Shown: positions 10,133-21,020, counted from the first letter of the stretch. The stretch: DNA of 64,000 nt from Paulinella micropora (GCA_019918135.1 WBZZ01000997.1:1-64000); one strand, 5' to 3'. The notes: generated from the letters alone by a model not told the origin. Translations and numbers: made by a program.

Positions 10133-11305
10133 ATGTTGAAACAAATGGCGAAGACAACGGCCGAGGCACGGATAGTACAAACATTATCCAAAATACAGCC
10201 TGACAAAGGATTATGGAAACCAGCAGACATTGAAATGTGCGAGAGGTTTGATAACTTAAACAACATAAACAGATGTTTATGTAATAAGCAAATTACAAGG
10301 GCTTATCCATATTACTGGGACCATTATGTAATCTATGTGGGTGCGGCGTGTTCTTACAATCATTTCTATAAAGTTAGAAATGGCGAAAGTGAAGAACCGT
10401 TGGAATATATGGAGAGGCGACAATGCGTGATATGTCAAAATGTGATCGTAGAAGGGGTACACGGTTTACAATCGGCACATTATTCATGTTATTACAAAAT
10501 GGAACTACCAGAAATTAAAACTAAGATTGATCTTCTAAAAAAAGAACATGGGACCATGTTTGGATATGATACAGAAATGTGCAATAAATATAGGTGTAAA
10601 ATAAGGATTTTAGAACTTAGATATCTAGATCTTGAAAGAATTATATATGGAGGGAGTGATGATAAAAAGCCACCACGTGAAGCGATCAAAAGGGAATCAA
10701 AGATAATGAAAGGTGAGGGGAAAACTCATATCATTACCAATAATAGTAAAACCACCAGAATAAACGACATAAAGACAGAAATTAAAACCATTAAGATGGA
10801 ACTTGAACAAGACACTGTAAAAGCAAAAATAAATCAAGTCAATAGTTTTCTAAACGAGTGGGGCCGATTATTAAAACTAGACGAATATATGGAAGAAACG
10901 AAGACAAGAGAAGCAGAACTTAAAAAAAGAGAAGCAATTGAAAATAGTTATGAAAATTATGACGCAAGCAAATGGAGCGCGGAGTTTAAAGTAATTATTG
11001 CGAAATTTATAAATATTAATGATAAAAGACATTACATATTTCATATCCCAGACGGAAACCACGAATGTAGCACTAAAATAGCAAAGGAGATAAGTGATAA
11101 TATAAAAGGCACATACAACCCGATGTGGAGAAATAATAGATATGGCAGATATCAACTAACAGTGTTAAAAGATAGTGCGAATGACCAAGTCATACCAAAA
11201 GAATATTACATACTAATGTTGCGTGTTATAACAAATTCTAATCCAAAAGGCGAGAACTATACATTCATTAAGAAAGTAAAAACACCAAAATTGATAAATA
11301 TGTAA
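10133..11305 (+). CDS. Unrecognised 390-residue protein of the AT-rich element
   Basis: An unbroken ORF with start MLKQMAKTTAEARIV just after the CTTATATATA motif. Two Cys/His groups are visible early: NRCLCNK at about residue 45, and QCVICQNVIVEGVHG with a following H-x3-C at about residues 98-120, suggesting a zinc-binding module. The middle (about 130-260) is Lys/Glu-rich and likely helical or coiled coil (LKKREAIENSYENYD). The C-terminal ~110 residues look like a folded alpha/beta domain. It sits directly upstream of the polymerase-helicase region, so a role in replication or transcription is possible. That is inference from position only. I do not recognise the family. Confidence 0.6.
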   Translation: MLKQMAKTTAEARIVQTLSKIQPDKGLWKPADIEMCERFDNLNNINRCLCNKQITRAYPYYWDHYVIYVGAACSYNHFYKVRNGESEEPLEYMERRQCVICQNVIVEGVHGLQSAHYSCYYKMELPEIKTKIDLLKKEHGTMFGYDTEMCNKYRCKIRILELRYLDLERIIYGGSDDKKPPREAIKRESKIMKGEGKTHIITNNSKTTRINDIKTEIKTIKMELEQDTVKAKINQVNSFLNEWGRLLKLDEYMEETKTREAELKKREAIENSYENYDASKWSAEFKVIIAKFININDKRHYIFHIPDGNHECSTKIAKEISDNIKGTYNPMWRNNRYGRYQLTVLKDSANDQVIPKEYYILMLRVITNSNPKGENYTFIKKVKTPKLINM

Positions 11306-11373
11306 AGCAAAAAGATTTTTTTTATTTAATTTTTCTTAATGATTTTAATTTTATGTTAAGGATAAAATATTTA

Positions 11374-11383
11374 CTTATATATA
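11374..11383 (+). promoter_or_regulatory. CTTATATATA promoter-like motif
   Basis: Second exact copy of the 10-mer, 42 bases before the start of the polymerase-helicase region. Confidence 0.55.
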
Positions 11384-11425
11384 GTATCCATAAGGACAAA
11401 CGAATTATTATTCAACAAAAAATAA

Positions 11426-13884
11426 ATGCAAAAAAATATGGACCACCATGTTAACAATGCCTTGGACACGAAATTCTTGACAAAGGAAGAGCGGTTTAAT
11501 GCAAATAAATTATCCTATATAGTTAATAATTTTGAAGATATCAAAAAACAATTGATATGGAAGGAACGATATGACGAAGTCGACCCTTTTACTCTATTAA
11601 AGAAGTATCTTCAAAACTCTCTCAACGACAAGATAGTTGTCACTTATAGACAAAATGAGGGTAAAGGCAGATTTTGTGCTGTAGGGTCATTATCACTTCA
11701 AAACATTCCACGAAGAATACGCAATACCATAGCACGCGATTATTACGTAGACATTGATATGGTTAATGCGCACCCCGTTATTCTGCTACATTTATGCCAA
11801 AAGCTTAATTTTGAGTGTAAGTATTTGAAATCGTATGTGAAAAATAGAGACAAGGCTATTAATACACTAACGAAACTTACAACGATTGAAGAAGGTAAGG
11901 AAGTACCCGTAGATAGAGACAAGGCCAAACAGATTTATCTGGCACTTATCAATGGCGGAAATAAAGATTATAACTCTTTGACGAAAAAGACAAAATTCCT
12001 GATCAATTTCAAACAAGAAATGATAACTTTACATACTCAATTTGCAAATACTTATTTGGAAGACTTTGAACGGATTAAACCAAAGAGAATAGCTAAGGGT
12101 GATAATTTCAACCATCAAGCCAGTTTCATGAATACCCTTCTATGCGATATGGAGAATAATATCTTACAAGCGATGATTTCGTATTTTGTAAATCCTGAAA
12201 CCTGTGTGCTATGTTTTGACGGGTTGATGTTGGAAAAAAAGGAATACGATTTGATTGGATGTTCCAAATTCATTAAAGATACATTAAATATCGACATGGC
12301 CCTTAAAATAAAAGATATGACTGATTGCTTAACAATCCCGAAGGATGTAGCGACATTTGAATATCCAAGCCTTAAATACTTTGGCGATATAGATAATGTA
12401 TATGTTAAAGATTGTGGTCCGAATGTAGCAAGTCTAGAAAGATTAAATGAATGGTTAAAATCTATAAATATCGTGACTAGAGGTGGTGGACAATGCGCAA
12501 TGACATTGAACCTTGATATTGACGAAGAAACGGGAGAAAGGACCGAATATTATGTACAGGTTGATGTGGGAACAATGAAATCTTCATTAGATTATGAATG
12601 TTTTGTAATCAACCCCGAATACATAAAAGTACTCAGTGAATGTAAAGAAACGAAGAAATTACCAAGTGCGAAACAGTGGTTATACACTCAATTTGGAAAT
12701 GATTTCGTCCATAATCAGATATTTAAACGGAATGTAAAACGGTATGATGATTTTATGTTTTACCTGTATCTAAAACGAGTGGGTGTGCCGAATAAGTATT
12801 CAAATAAATTGAACTTATTTATGGGCTTCCCGTTAGATAATGTACCATTTGATAGTGTTTCAACAAAATACAACTTTGAGGAAAGCAATTTGTATAAACA
12901 TTTGAAAACAGACTTCTTTACTGAAGGCGAAGGGGAATACAATAACTTCTTAGACCATGTAGCGGACATGATTCAAATGCCAAATAAGAACCGCGGTATA
13001 GGCAATTTATTCTATTCCGTTCAGGGGACTGGTAAAGGGTTGTGTCAAAGTTTATGGAGCGACTTCTTGGAACACAAAATCATGTAGTTATTAAAGATTT
13101 TAATCGCTACATGGAAAAGTTTAACGTAGCGTATTCCAATAAAATATTGAAAGTGTTTGAAGAACTCCCAGAGAAAGGAGGAGCCTTTACAAATAGCGAT
13201 CGTCTTAAAAGTCAAATAGACCAAAAAGATGAGATAGTGGAACCTAAGTGGAGTAAGCAGTACAAGGTAAAACATTTCTCCAGATATTGGTTTTATACTA
13301 ACAATGAAAACACACTATACATAGAAGGCAGTGATAGACGATATTCCTTACATAGATTAAGCGGAGCACATGCTGATGATAAGGATTATTTTAAACCAAT
13401 ATTTGACGAAATAAGTAATGATGATTTCATGAGATGTGCCTTTGAATATTTTGCTATAAGAAAGTATGAGGAGATTAATGTTATGACCGCGTATAAAACT
13501 CAATACAAGACCGAACAAAAAATGCACAATCTTCCAAAGGGTATTAAATTCATGATTGAATTTATTGAAGCAAAATTTGAAAAAGTTGAAAATAGAGAAA
13601 TTAAGATGGATGCACAATATCTGTGTGATAAATATAAATCATGGTGTTCAGATAGTAGAATTACGTATCATAAAGGCGCTTTCTATACTCAACTCAAACA
13701 TGTGGGGGTTGATAAACCAAAACAATCTGGAGGTAAAAACAACAGAAAATACAGGTTTTCTATTAATATACAATCAATCAGAGATAGCATAAGGGAATAC
13801 ATAAAGGACGACACATTTGATTTTTATTTTGGTTCAGGAGTTGATGAAGAAGGAGATGAGTATAGTGAAGAATTTCAATATTGA
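11426..13884 (+). pseudogene. TV-Pol polymerase and SF3 helicase region of the element
   Basis: The first part resembles TV-Pol, a diverged family A DNA polymerase found in virophages and protist transposons. It has a motif-A-like segment YVDIDMVNAHPVILLHL and a motif-C-like segment CVLCFDGLMLE, separated by a helical region. The second part resembles the SF3/D5 helicase usually joined to TV-Pol: a Walker-A-like segment with GTGKG, a Walker-B-like VFEELPEK, then HFSRYWFYTNNEN and SDRRYSLHRL. Together these would copy and unwind the element's own DNA. The order polymerase then helicase is the known family order. The region looks broken, with about one break; the remaining coding sequence is well preserved. 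It is a very good marker that the element is a virus-like replicon and not a retroelement. Confidence 0.65.
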
Positions 13885-13917
13885 AAATAAATAATATAAA
13901 ACGGATTTTTTTTTGTG

Positions 13918-13927
13918 CTTATATATA
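13918..13927 (+). promoter_or_regulatory. CTTATATATA promoter-like motif
   Basis: Third exact copy. It ends two bases before the ATG at 13930 and supports that start over the one at 13915. Confidence 0.55.
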
Positions 13928-13929
13928 AC

Positions 13930-14622
13930 ATGTCATCAACTAAAAAAGATTATCTGAGCCAAATAGAAAAATGGACTCATTTAAGTAGTGATATAAAACT
14001 GCCAACAAGCAAATCACTTAAACCTGATATCGTTGCATTTTACGAAAAATACCGACCCGAACAAAATACGCAGGGTGATACAGCGGATGCTACCGCCGTA
14101 GACGGTAATATTGAAGTTGTAGTGCCTTCTTCCGATATGATGAAAAAATTCTTTGACGAAGAACCAGAAACGACAGAAGAATTTACGCCTTTTAAAGAAA
14201 GTGATTTGAAGGAGACTGGTATTACCGAAATCAAGACCAACGTAGGAGAAGAATTAGCAAAAAAAGAATTACCAGTTTTAGAAACGAAAGAGGAACCCAC
14301 ACCACCAAATGAGAAGAAAACGCCGATTAAAGCAAAGCGGAATCCGCCCGAGAACGGATATAGTTGCTATGAAATAATAACTGCACATTTGAAAGTATCA
14401 AAAGACCCTTTCAACTTCTTGTATATGAAAGTGGAAGACCGCACCATATTACAGGAGGATATGAAGAAATGGCACGAGAGTAGATACGCACACATACCAC
14501 CAGACCAACGCCCTATTCTTAAATATGGTAAGTTAGATTATAAGACATTTTTCCGCGATGTCTTATCTCAACACGGCAAACTCACGACACTAAAAGATAT
14601 GTATGACAGGTTTCATGTGTAA
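13930..14622 (+). CDS. Unrecognised 230-residue protein of the AT-rich element
   Basis: Start MSSTKKDYLSQIEKWTHL at the ATG right behind a CTTATATATA motif. Residues 1-45 form a short basic/helical segment. Residues about 45-140 are acidic and low in predicted structure (EEPETTEEFTPFKES, LETKEEPTPPNEKKT). The last ~95 residues look folded (NGYSCYEIITAHLKVSKDP, then HIPPDQRPILKYGKLDY). The gene is complete and overlaps the end of the convergent beta-rich protein gene by 10 bases. A scaffold or virion-associated role would fit a protein with an acidic disordered linker, but I recognise no family. Confidence 0.55.
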   Translation: MSSTKKDYLSQIEKWTHLSSDIKLPTSKSLKPDIVAFYEKYRPEQNTQGDTADATAVDGNIEVVVPSSDMMKKFFDEEPETTEEFTPFKESDLKETGITEIKTNVGEELAKKELPVLETKEEPTPPNEKKTPIKAKRNPPENGYSCYEIITAHLKVSKDPFNFLYMKVEDRTILQEDMKKWHESRYAHIPPDQRPILKYGKLDYKTFFRDVLSQHGKLTTLKDMYDRFHV

Positions 14623-15245
14623 GCGGCGGTTAGTGCTATGTCTCTCATATTAACATCAATATTAAAATATGATGGTTTAAAAGATACATAATCCGCAGAT
14701 GCCGTTTTATAATATACTTCCAATGTTATTGGAGCATCTGTTGCGTATGTCAATAAAACCTCATTAGTCGTATTACCTACAATTCGTATTGTTGTATTAT
14801 TGGTGGTGTCCGCGGGATTTGGACAAGTCATTAACCATATCATTTTCATTTGAACTCCAAATCTTTGAATTAGCCACATACAATCAAAAGACTTATACTC
14901 AATGGCTGTTGTAAAATTCAATACTTCTGTGTAATAATCGTATGTATTTGTACCATCCGTTATGTGAAACCAGAACTGAAAAGTTCCAATTCCAGTCGGG
15001 GCGGGCAAATTCAAAGACCCGCGAAAAGCAACTTTAATGAAATAACCATATCCTAAATTAGATATTGTTTTGCTACCATATCAGCCAGTGCAAAGAGTAG
15101 TGAATGTGGAACTTTCCATCCACGACCTAAGATCAAGGCCAACATACGCATTTTGAATGTTTCTTGTTAATGTCCGGGTAGCAGTGATTGCGATTGTCTT
15201 GGTATCTATTGACTGCTGTTCTTGCGATCGGCCGAATATATTCAT
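14613..15245 (-). pseudogene. Beta-rich probable structural protein of the element
   Basis: Minus-strand region starting near MNIFGRSQEQQSIDTKT, rich in Thr, Asn, Phe and Tyr with alternating hydrophobic residues (GIGTFQFWFHITDGTNTYDY, TTNNTTIRIVGNTTNEV). This composition is usual for beta-sandwich virion proteins such as minor capsid or penton proteins. The divergent arrangement with the fibre gene, from a shared ~70-base AT-rich gap, supports a virion role. It is broken, about once. It is the best candidate for a jelly-roll type capsid component in this element, but much shorter than a normal double-jelly-roll major capsid protein. The call is by composition and context only. Confidence 0.35.
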
Positions 15246-15312
15246 TTTTTTAAGACTAAATATATATATATCTTATATTATAAGATTGGATATAAAATAA
15301 TAGAATTAAAAT

Positions 15313-18186
15313 ATGAATCATTTAGGCAATCCGTGGGCATATCACTATTACGGCTCTGTGATAATAGACGAGGATTTAGAAGTTGATGGTGTATTATATA
15401 CTGGCAAAGGACGGCACAACGGCTATGACGGGCAGTTTAAATATGGGAAGATTTGCGATTACAAATGTTGGTAATGTTGATGGTGTTGATGTTTCTGTTC
15501 TTGATACTTCGGTGGTTAAACTAACAGGAAACCAAACAATAGCAGGGACAAAAACATTCAGCAGTATAATAAATGCGAGTGCGGGGATTGATATGAAAAG
15601 CCAAAGCATAACAAATGTTAATCTTGTTGATGGTGTGGATGTTTCTGTCCTTGATACTTCGGTGGTTAAACTAACAGGAGACCAAACCATAGCAGGGAAT
15701 AAAAAATTTACATCAACTTTAGAAGTAAGTGGTTCGTCCAACCCTACAACTTTTGATGGTATTGGCATAGCCTTCGATACAAAAATAGGAATGATTGCAG
15801 CACAAAAAACAGCAACAGCGACTTGGTATCCGATACAAATAACTGGTTCGTATGAAGAGTTATATTCAGGTAATACTTTAATTATAACCGCAACTGGCAC
15901 TACACTCAATTTGAATAACAACAAAATAACAAACTTAGCCATACCATCAGCAACAACGGACGGAGCAAACAAAAGTTATGTGGATACATTAGACGGGCAA
16001 AATGTGAAACTAACTGGAAACCAAACCATAGCAGGAATTAAGACATTTAGCAGTGCCCTTGAAATAACTGGAAATTCAACTAATGCAACAACAAAAGGAA
16101 CATTCGTGGTTTTTAACTCCACAGCCAATATAGGAATTATCGGATGCCTTGATATGGGCACGGGCGTAAATTATAACTTTGAAATAAATGCGAAAAAAAT
16201 AAGTTTCATTATTGACGGGGCGATTGTCTCGTGGATTAATGCTACGGGCTTAGATTGTAATAGCAGTCGGATTGTTAATCTAGGAGCACCACAAAATGCA
16301 AATGAAGCGGTAAATAGACAATATCTAGATGACAATTGTGTAAAACTAACAACAGACCAAACCATAACAGGAAGTAAAACATTCAACGGGGCGAGCACTA
16401 CGATAAAATATCTAACTTTAACGAACAATGCCGATTTTAATAATCAAACTATCACTAATGGCGGAAATATTACATATAATGGGGCGAGGATATTAAACCA
16501 AAATGGAGGAGATATATTCTTTTCACAGACATCAGGAGATTATCAATATTTCTTATTTACTCTAAATACTGCTACAAGTGGAACCGCGAACCAACGAGGT
16601 TATGTATTCACGAATGTAGCATTTGATGCAAAAGGGGCGGGACTTTATATTTCAAAACTTTTGGATAATAAAAGTGCTTCGTCTGACATTGTCCGTTTTA
16701 ACAATGCTGGCGGTATGCGGTTTTATGGTGCTTTGGATATGAACTCAAACAATATAACAAATGGCGGAACAATAACGGGAACGACAATTACTTCAACCGC
16801 GGGTATATCAACGACGACACTAACGGCGAGTGGATTAATAACGGCAGATAGCGGTTGTAAGTTATCTATTCAAAATAAAGTAGATGGAGGAAATGGACAA
16901 GGTATATTTCTGTGGGATACAGACAACTCAGGATGGGGTATTTATATGGCTCAGCCAGGGGCGAATAAATCATTAGGTGGTGGGTCTGCGGTTGCAGGCA
17001 ACGATATTTCAGGCTTTGCTGTAAAATTTAGGAGTGGTAATGCTTCGTCGGATGGTTTTGTGTGGGAAAATTCTAATGAGCAATTGTTAATGTCATTAAA
17101 TGGGCAAACGGGACTTTATGGACAAAAGGATTAATAACGGCTAGTGCGGGTGTATCAACAACAACATTAACAGCAAGCGACAATATAGTAGTAGGTGCTG
17201 GAAAAAGTGTTTTCATATATAGGTCAGGATATACAAACACAAATAACAAATTAGTTTTGTGGGATGGTGGAACAGGCTCCACGACTGCTTTTAATGGATT
17301 TGGTATTAAACTAGAAACAATGATGTACAATGTTAATGCTACAACTGATAATCACATATTTTACTATGGTGCCACAAATGAATTATTCAGAATTGGTAAT
17401 GCGGGAATTACTGCTTCAAAGGCAATAACGGCAAATGCTGGGATATCTGTTGTTAATAGCACGGCAGATATAAGAGGAGAAGCAAGAAGTGGGTCTCATG
17501 CTACACCAGTCGGGTTATATGTCACAGCCAATCTTGGAGCATCTTCTGCTGGTGTTGAATTCAGACACAGCAACGGAACACAGGGTGTTGGTTTTGGTTA
17601 TAATTCAATATATGCTACGGGAAGCAGTACTAGTCAGGACTTAAATTTTTATGCGAGGGGGACTGGTGTAATCTATGCTCAGAGTGATACAAGCATGACG
17701 ACAGCATCCAGCGGATTTTTAACATTAAGAAAAAGACCATCAAATACGACTAACCCACAAATATTTATGAAAGCAGGAGATTCTTCAGGTTATGCGGTGG
17801 TAATGAATACAGGTGGATTATTACATGCTTGGTCGACTTCATTATCAAATGGTGAAAACAATACGGGTTATGTTTATTTGAATGCGGGAGCAAATACACG
17901 GTCTTCTGGTTCAGATAGGAGATTAAAATCAGATATTAAACCACTAGACTGTGAGGGATGTTGTGAGAAATTAATGAAAATTAATTGTTGCTCATATTAT
18001 TGGAAATCAGACGAGAAAAAAGAAAAAAAGAGCCACGGATTTATCGCCGACGAGGTTAAAAAAATATTTCCAGAATTTGTATCTGAAAGTGGAATGAAGG
18101 CAGACGACGGAAAAAGCATCCTTGAAGGAGTATCATATATGGAATTTATACCAATACTGGTTAGTGCTTTTCAACATATGGCGTAA
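15313..18186 (+). pseudogene. Long fibre protein with C-terminal S74-type chaperone domain
   Basis: A long trimeric-fibre-like region. The N-terminus (MNHLGNPWAYHYYGSVIID) may anchor to the particle. It continues with repeats of the type NVDGVDVSVLDTSVVKLTG and QTIAGTKTFSS, each ~50-60 residues, as in phage and giant-virus tail fibres. The C-terminus has SDRRLKSDIKPLDCEG and HGFIADEVKKIFPEFV, the hallmark of peptidase S74 intramolecular chaperones, which trimerise the fibre and then cut themselves off. In viruses such fibres bind the host cell. The gene is broken in about three places. A second copy of its tail lies inverted at 23254-23684. Fibre and S74 assignment secure; host target unknown. 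Confidence 0.75.
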
Positions 18187-18250
18187 AAGGTAGTTAATTT
18201 AGAAAAAGAAAATAAAAATCTTATGAATATACTACAAGAAATTAGAGAAA

Positions 18251-18594
18251 ATGTCAAATAATACGACTAGACATCACAGACCACCACCTATTATGGATAT
18301 GGATGGCGAACTAACTCCCGAATTAAAGTCTCGCTGTATTTCGTCAGAGTTAAAAAATGAACAAAAAAATTAGACCATGAAATTAACGACGAATGGCGAT
18401 GTTGTTGTTTCAAAGAAAGGACAGATGCAAGATTAATTAAATATGCTGTTCAGATGACAGTTATATGTAGCATAATCATTTTGTGTGTTGTTAGACTGAG
18501 CGACCCGACAATCAGTTGTGCTAAAGCTAACACGTTTATAGGCGTATTCACGCTTCTTATTGGGATAATCTGCCCTTCTCCAAAGATAAGTTAA
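18251..18594 (+). pseudogene. Small membrane protein, left copy
   Basis: Starts MSNNTTRHHRPPPIMDMDGE and shares ELTPELK, a CCC/RxTD segment and two hydrophobic stretches with the intact copy at 22876-23223. This copy is broken, about once. It follows the fibre gene directly. Confidence 0.55.
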
Positions 18595-18620
18595 AAATAA
18601 TAAACTGATTTTGTATAATA

Positions 18621-18956
18621 ATGAAGTATTGTCATTCGTGTAAAATCTTCTATCCTCCCATATTTTTTGTGGGTAGAAAATGGAAATTGTGTAAGGAATG
18701 CGATTCGTGTCGCAAAAAAAAGAATATCAATAATGAAATATGTGTTCACATGAATAAACAGAAATATTGTTTGCTGTGTATAATGTCGGAAAAAAACCAG
18801 AACCGATTACTCATTCTGAACCATGGATGGAGTGGTTGGATTAAATATCATTACATTCATATATATGTGTCCTGTACCAAGACGAACTATCACCCGCACA
18901 CATTAAAGGCAAAGCCTCATCAAAACTACGACACGTATTATTTCCGTTATTTATGA
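18621..18956 (+). CDS. Small Cys-rich zinc-binding protein of NCLDV type
   Basis: The N-terminus MKYCHSCKIFYPPIFF is followed by KLCKECDSCRKKK and then a second cluster ICVHMNKQKYCLLC. This order of CxxC pairs, with a C-x-H-x6-C-x2-C type second half, is typical of small zinc-binding proteins scattered through nucleocytoplasmic large DNA viruses and virophages, where their role is undefined. About 60 residues carry the motif; the rest of the ORF overlaps the end of the gene on the other strand and may not be functional sequence. It is absent from the right arm of the inverted duplication. Confidence 0.5.
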   Translation: MKYCHSCKIFYPPIFFVGRKWKLCKECDSCRKKKNINNEICVHMNKQKYCLLCIMSEKNQNRLLILNHGWSGWIKYHYIHIYVSCTKTNYHPHTLKAKPHQNYDTYYFRYL

Positions 18957-19095
18957 AAACACACTTAAACCCAGTATCCATCCCTTGCTTTATACAATAA
19001 GCACACGATTCATTCTTTTTTTCTGAGTATCGCGAGTAAAAGTCGCAGGCAGTCCGCGATATAGCAGAACACACGAATAGCAATATTAATAACAT
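18841..19095 (-). CDS. Secreted or virion-membrane Cys-rich protein, left copy
   Basis: An 84-residue protein beginning MLLILLFVCSAISRTACDFY, a clear signal peptide or membrane anchor. About nine cysteines follow (CAYCIKQG, FKCVF, TCRSFDEALPLMCAGD, YECND). The paralogue at 22640 shares TACDFYSR, YCIKQG and SFDEALPLMCAGD. An exported disulphide-bonded protein is a reasonable reading; in a virus this could be an envelope or host-interaction protein. It converges with the 18621 gene. The family is not recognised. Confidence 0.55.
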   Translation of the reverse strand: MLLILLFVCSAISRTACDFYSRYSEKKNESCAYCIKQGMDTGFKCVFINNGNNTCRSFDEALPLMCAGDSSSWYRTHIYECNDI

Positions 19096-19114
19096 ATATT
19101 ATAATATCTATAAT

Positions 19115-19378
19115 TTACCAAAGTAAGTGATAAGCCCAATATGCGGGTTGGTTTTTGTTTAAATACGCGGGCTTTCCGTCCTTTGTTTTGATTGCTTGAT
19201 GTCTGGCACGATAACTTTCCCGTCTGTCTTCGTCTTGATGTTTGGTATAATCTGAATAACCAGATGCGCCAAAGTTGATGCGACGGCCGTTATAGACGAC
19301 ATAATACTTTTTTCCTTTCACTTTACTCTCGCCGAAGTCTGTCGCGCCTAATGACAAGGCTTTCTCTCGTAGCCCCAT
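19115..19378 (-). CDS. DUF5754-like small conserved viral protein
   Basis: An 87-residue protein: MGLREKALSLGATDFGESKV, then KKYYVVYNGRRINFGASGY and a basic stretch with RYRARHQAIKTKDGKPAYLN, ending AYWAYHLLW. The combination of YNGkxInFGasg, an H-x-D-x4-R-x-RYRARH-type stretch and a terminal W-x-Y-x-LLW matches, from memory, the DUF5754 family of chlorella viruses and other large DNA viruses. The family has no known function; its basic character and frequent abundance suggest a virion or DNA-associated role. TATATA lies just upstream of the start on the minus strand. The gene is complete. Confidence 0.6.
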   Translation of the reverse strand: MGLREKALSLGATDFGESKVKGKKYYVVYNGRRINFGASGYSDYTKHQDEDRRESYRARHQAIKTKDGKPAYLNKNQPAYWAYHLLW

Positions 19379-19385
19379 TATATAT

Positions 19386-20201
19386 TTAACTCCCGATTTT
19401 ACCTTCCCGTCCCTCTCCCTCTTGCTGTGGCTCCTCTTGCTGTGGCTCTGGTTGCTGTGGCTCTGGCTGATCTATTTCGACACGTCGAAATAGATCGGGT
19501 TGCTGTGGCTCCGCGACGCTCGGGGGTATCGGTGTCTCCGCGACGCTCGGGGGTATGGTAGGGGGTGAAATCCCCTCCTGGGGCATCCCCTCGTCAATGT
19601 TCAAATCTGTTGAAACTTGTTTATCCACATTTGGGTCTATTGTCATTTTGCTAGTTAGAGTGTTCACAAAGTCCTTTTTATTCATTGTGTGCCTCCAATC
19701 TTTGCGGGATAGATATTTTTTAATTGTTTTTATTGAAAATACCTTATCCATTAATTCTTCTAATGTCTTCGCTCCACTCCCTTTTTGTTCATTAATACCC
19801 ATATACTCTTCATATCTAGCATAATCCGCTATTCTTCTTTTCACATTTTGCTCTTCATTTCCAACATCAATATTAAACCTTTTAATCATGTCAATAATCC
19901 ACTTTGAAGTGTCTTTGTAGTTTAATTTTTTATGACCTTCACTATCTAGTCTCTTTTTTAAAGCCTGTGCTAACTCTTTTATAGTAATGTTTGGGTGATA
20001 AGTTTTTGAAAATGCAGAGATTAAAAATTGATTAATTTGTAAATTTTCAAAATGCTTACCCTTTTCTTCTGCTTTCTTTTCTGCCTTTTCAAGTTTTTCT
20101 TTATATTCTTCTGCTAACTTTTTCTGTTCTTCTAAAGATGTTGCTGTGGCTATAGCCGTCTGAATATCCTGACTGGCTTTTTGTAAGTCTTTACGACTCA
20201 T
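19386..20201 (-). CDS. Coiled-coil protein with Pro/Gln/Glu repeat tail
   Basis: A 271-residue protein. Residues 1-55 form a Lys/Glu-rich coiled coil (SLEEQKKLAEEYKEKLEKAE). Residues about 55-185 look folded and helical (YHPNITIKELAQALKKRL, DTSKWIIDMIKRFNIDVG, SRKDWRHTMNKKDFV). The tail holds tandem repeats: two copies of PPSVAE-type units and several PEPQQ/EEPQQ units. It lies in the leftward morphogenesis block between the DUF5754-like gene and the next coiled-coil gene, with only 7 bases to the former's start. A scaffolding or internal virion protein would fit, but there is no recognised domain. Confidence 0.55.
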   Translation of the reverse strand: MSRKDLQKASQDIQTAIATATSLEEQKKLAEEYKEKLEKAEKKAEEKGKHFENLQINQFLISAFSKTYHPNITIKELAQALKKRLDSEGHKKLNYKDTSKWIIDMIKRFNIDVGNEEQNVKRRIADYARYEEYMGINEQKGSGAKTLEELMDKVFSIKTIKKYLSRKDWRHTMNKKDFVNTLTSKMTIDPNVDKQVSTDLNIDEGMPQEGISPPTIPPSVAETPIPPSVAEPQQPDLFRRVEIDQPEPQQPEPQQEEPQQEGEGREGKIGS

Positions 20202-20261
20202 CTTTTTTATGAACTTATCTGTATATCCTGCTAATTTCAGTGTTTCAATATCTTTCTGCTT

Positions 20262-21020
20262 TTACTTTTTTTCTTCCTCATATTGTTCTTTTGTTTTCAA
20301 TGGTGCTTCATTTCCTAAATTATCTATTGGTGGTGCTTGTGGCGGTGCTCCTAATGGTGGTGCTAATTGTGGTGCTTGTGGCGGGGTTCCTAATTGTGGT
20401 GCTTGTGCTTGTTGAGGCTGTCCATATTGCGGTGGCATAATATATTGGTATTGCGGTGGCGGCGGTAATGCTTGTATTCTATTTTTTCTGTCTTCTTCAT
20501 ATTTTACATCTTCTATGAGTTTTTGCTCCCTTCTTAGTTCTCTGTCTTTTTGTTCTTGTCGTTCCTTGATATCGGATAGTTCATTGCGGTGTATCCTTGC
20601 CAACTCATCCCGCCTTTCCTTAGTATCAGCGTCTACGCGACGCTCTTGCCTCTTCTTCTCCTCTTCTAAATCCTCCCTTGCTTTCTTTTCTTTTTTCTCT
20701 ATATCCTCAATACCCTCATACTTTTCCTTTCTGAGTTTGTCTAAGTGGTCATTAATGGCTGTTCTCGTATTCTGCTCAATCTCCGACAGGCTTTGAACTT
20801 TTCTTAAATCCTCCTTCTTTTCTTTTTTCTTTGCTTTTGGTCTGCTTAAGTATTTCATAAAAAGTTTAACGATTTGAAGTGTGCTCATATCATTTGTCTT
20901 TTTACCGAAATTAAAATAATATTTTTTACCATTCTGGATAATATACGGCCTCCCGCTCTTATTCCTATAAACCCGCGGTGGACGGGCTTTTCTCTTTTTC
21001 ACCTTAGTCTTAGCAACCAT
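20262..21020 (-). CDS. Basic-N-terminus coiled-coil protein, candidate virion protein
   Basis: I prefer the start MVAKTKVKKRKARPPRVYRN at 21020, because TATATA lies directly upstream of it, over an ATG nine bases earlier. The first ~55 residues (GRPYIIQNGKKYYFNFGKK) resemble short basic modules that recur in small protist DNA viruses. Residues about 75-190 are a long charged coiled coil (EKKEKKAREDLEEEKKRQE, RELRREQKLIEDVK). The C-terminal ~60 residues are Pro/Gln/Ala-rich repeats (PQAPQLAPPLGAPPQAPP). The order basic head, rod, flexible tail suits a capsid-lining or DNA-binding structural protein. Unrecognised otherwise. Complete. Confidence 0.55.
   Translation of the reverse strand: MVAKTKVKKRKARPPRVYRNKSGRPYIIQNGKKYYFNFGKKTNDMSTLQIVKLFMKYLSRPKAKKKEKKEDLRKVQSLSEIEQNTRTAINDHLDKLRKEKYEGIEDIEKKEKKAREDLEEEKKRQERRVDADTKERRDELARIHRNELSDIKERQEQKDRELRREQKLIEDVKYEEDRKNRIQALPPPPQYQYIMPPQYGQPQQAQAPQLGTPPQAPQLAPPLGAPPQAPPIDNLGNEAPLKTKEQYEEEKK

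Larger units (their letters stand above)
17880..19100. repeat. Left arm of inverted gene duplication
   Basis: This arm holds fibre tail, small membrane protein and secreted Cys protein genes. The same three genes occur in reverse order and orientation at 22635-23684. The arms match clearly at protein level but are visibly diverged in DNA, so the duplication is not recent. Confidence 0.75.

Noticed and set aside
18841-19378. TIR of the virus-like element at the junction between rightward and leftward genes
   Set aside because: The inverted similarity is to 22.6-23.7 kb and includes whole genes; it is internal, and no matching sequence is at the left edge.
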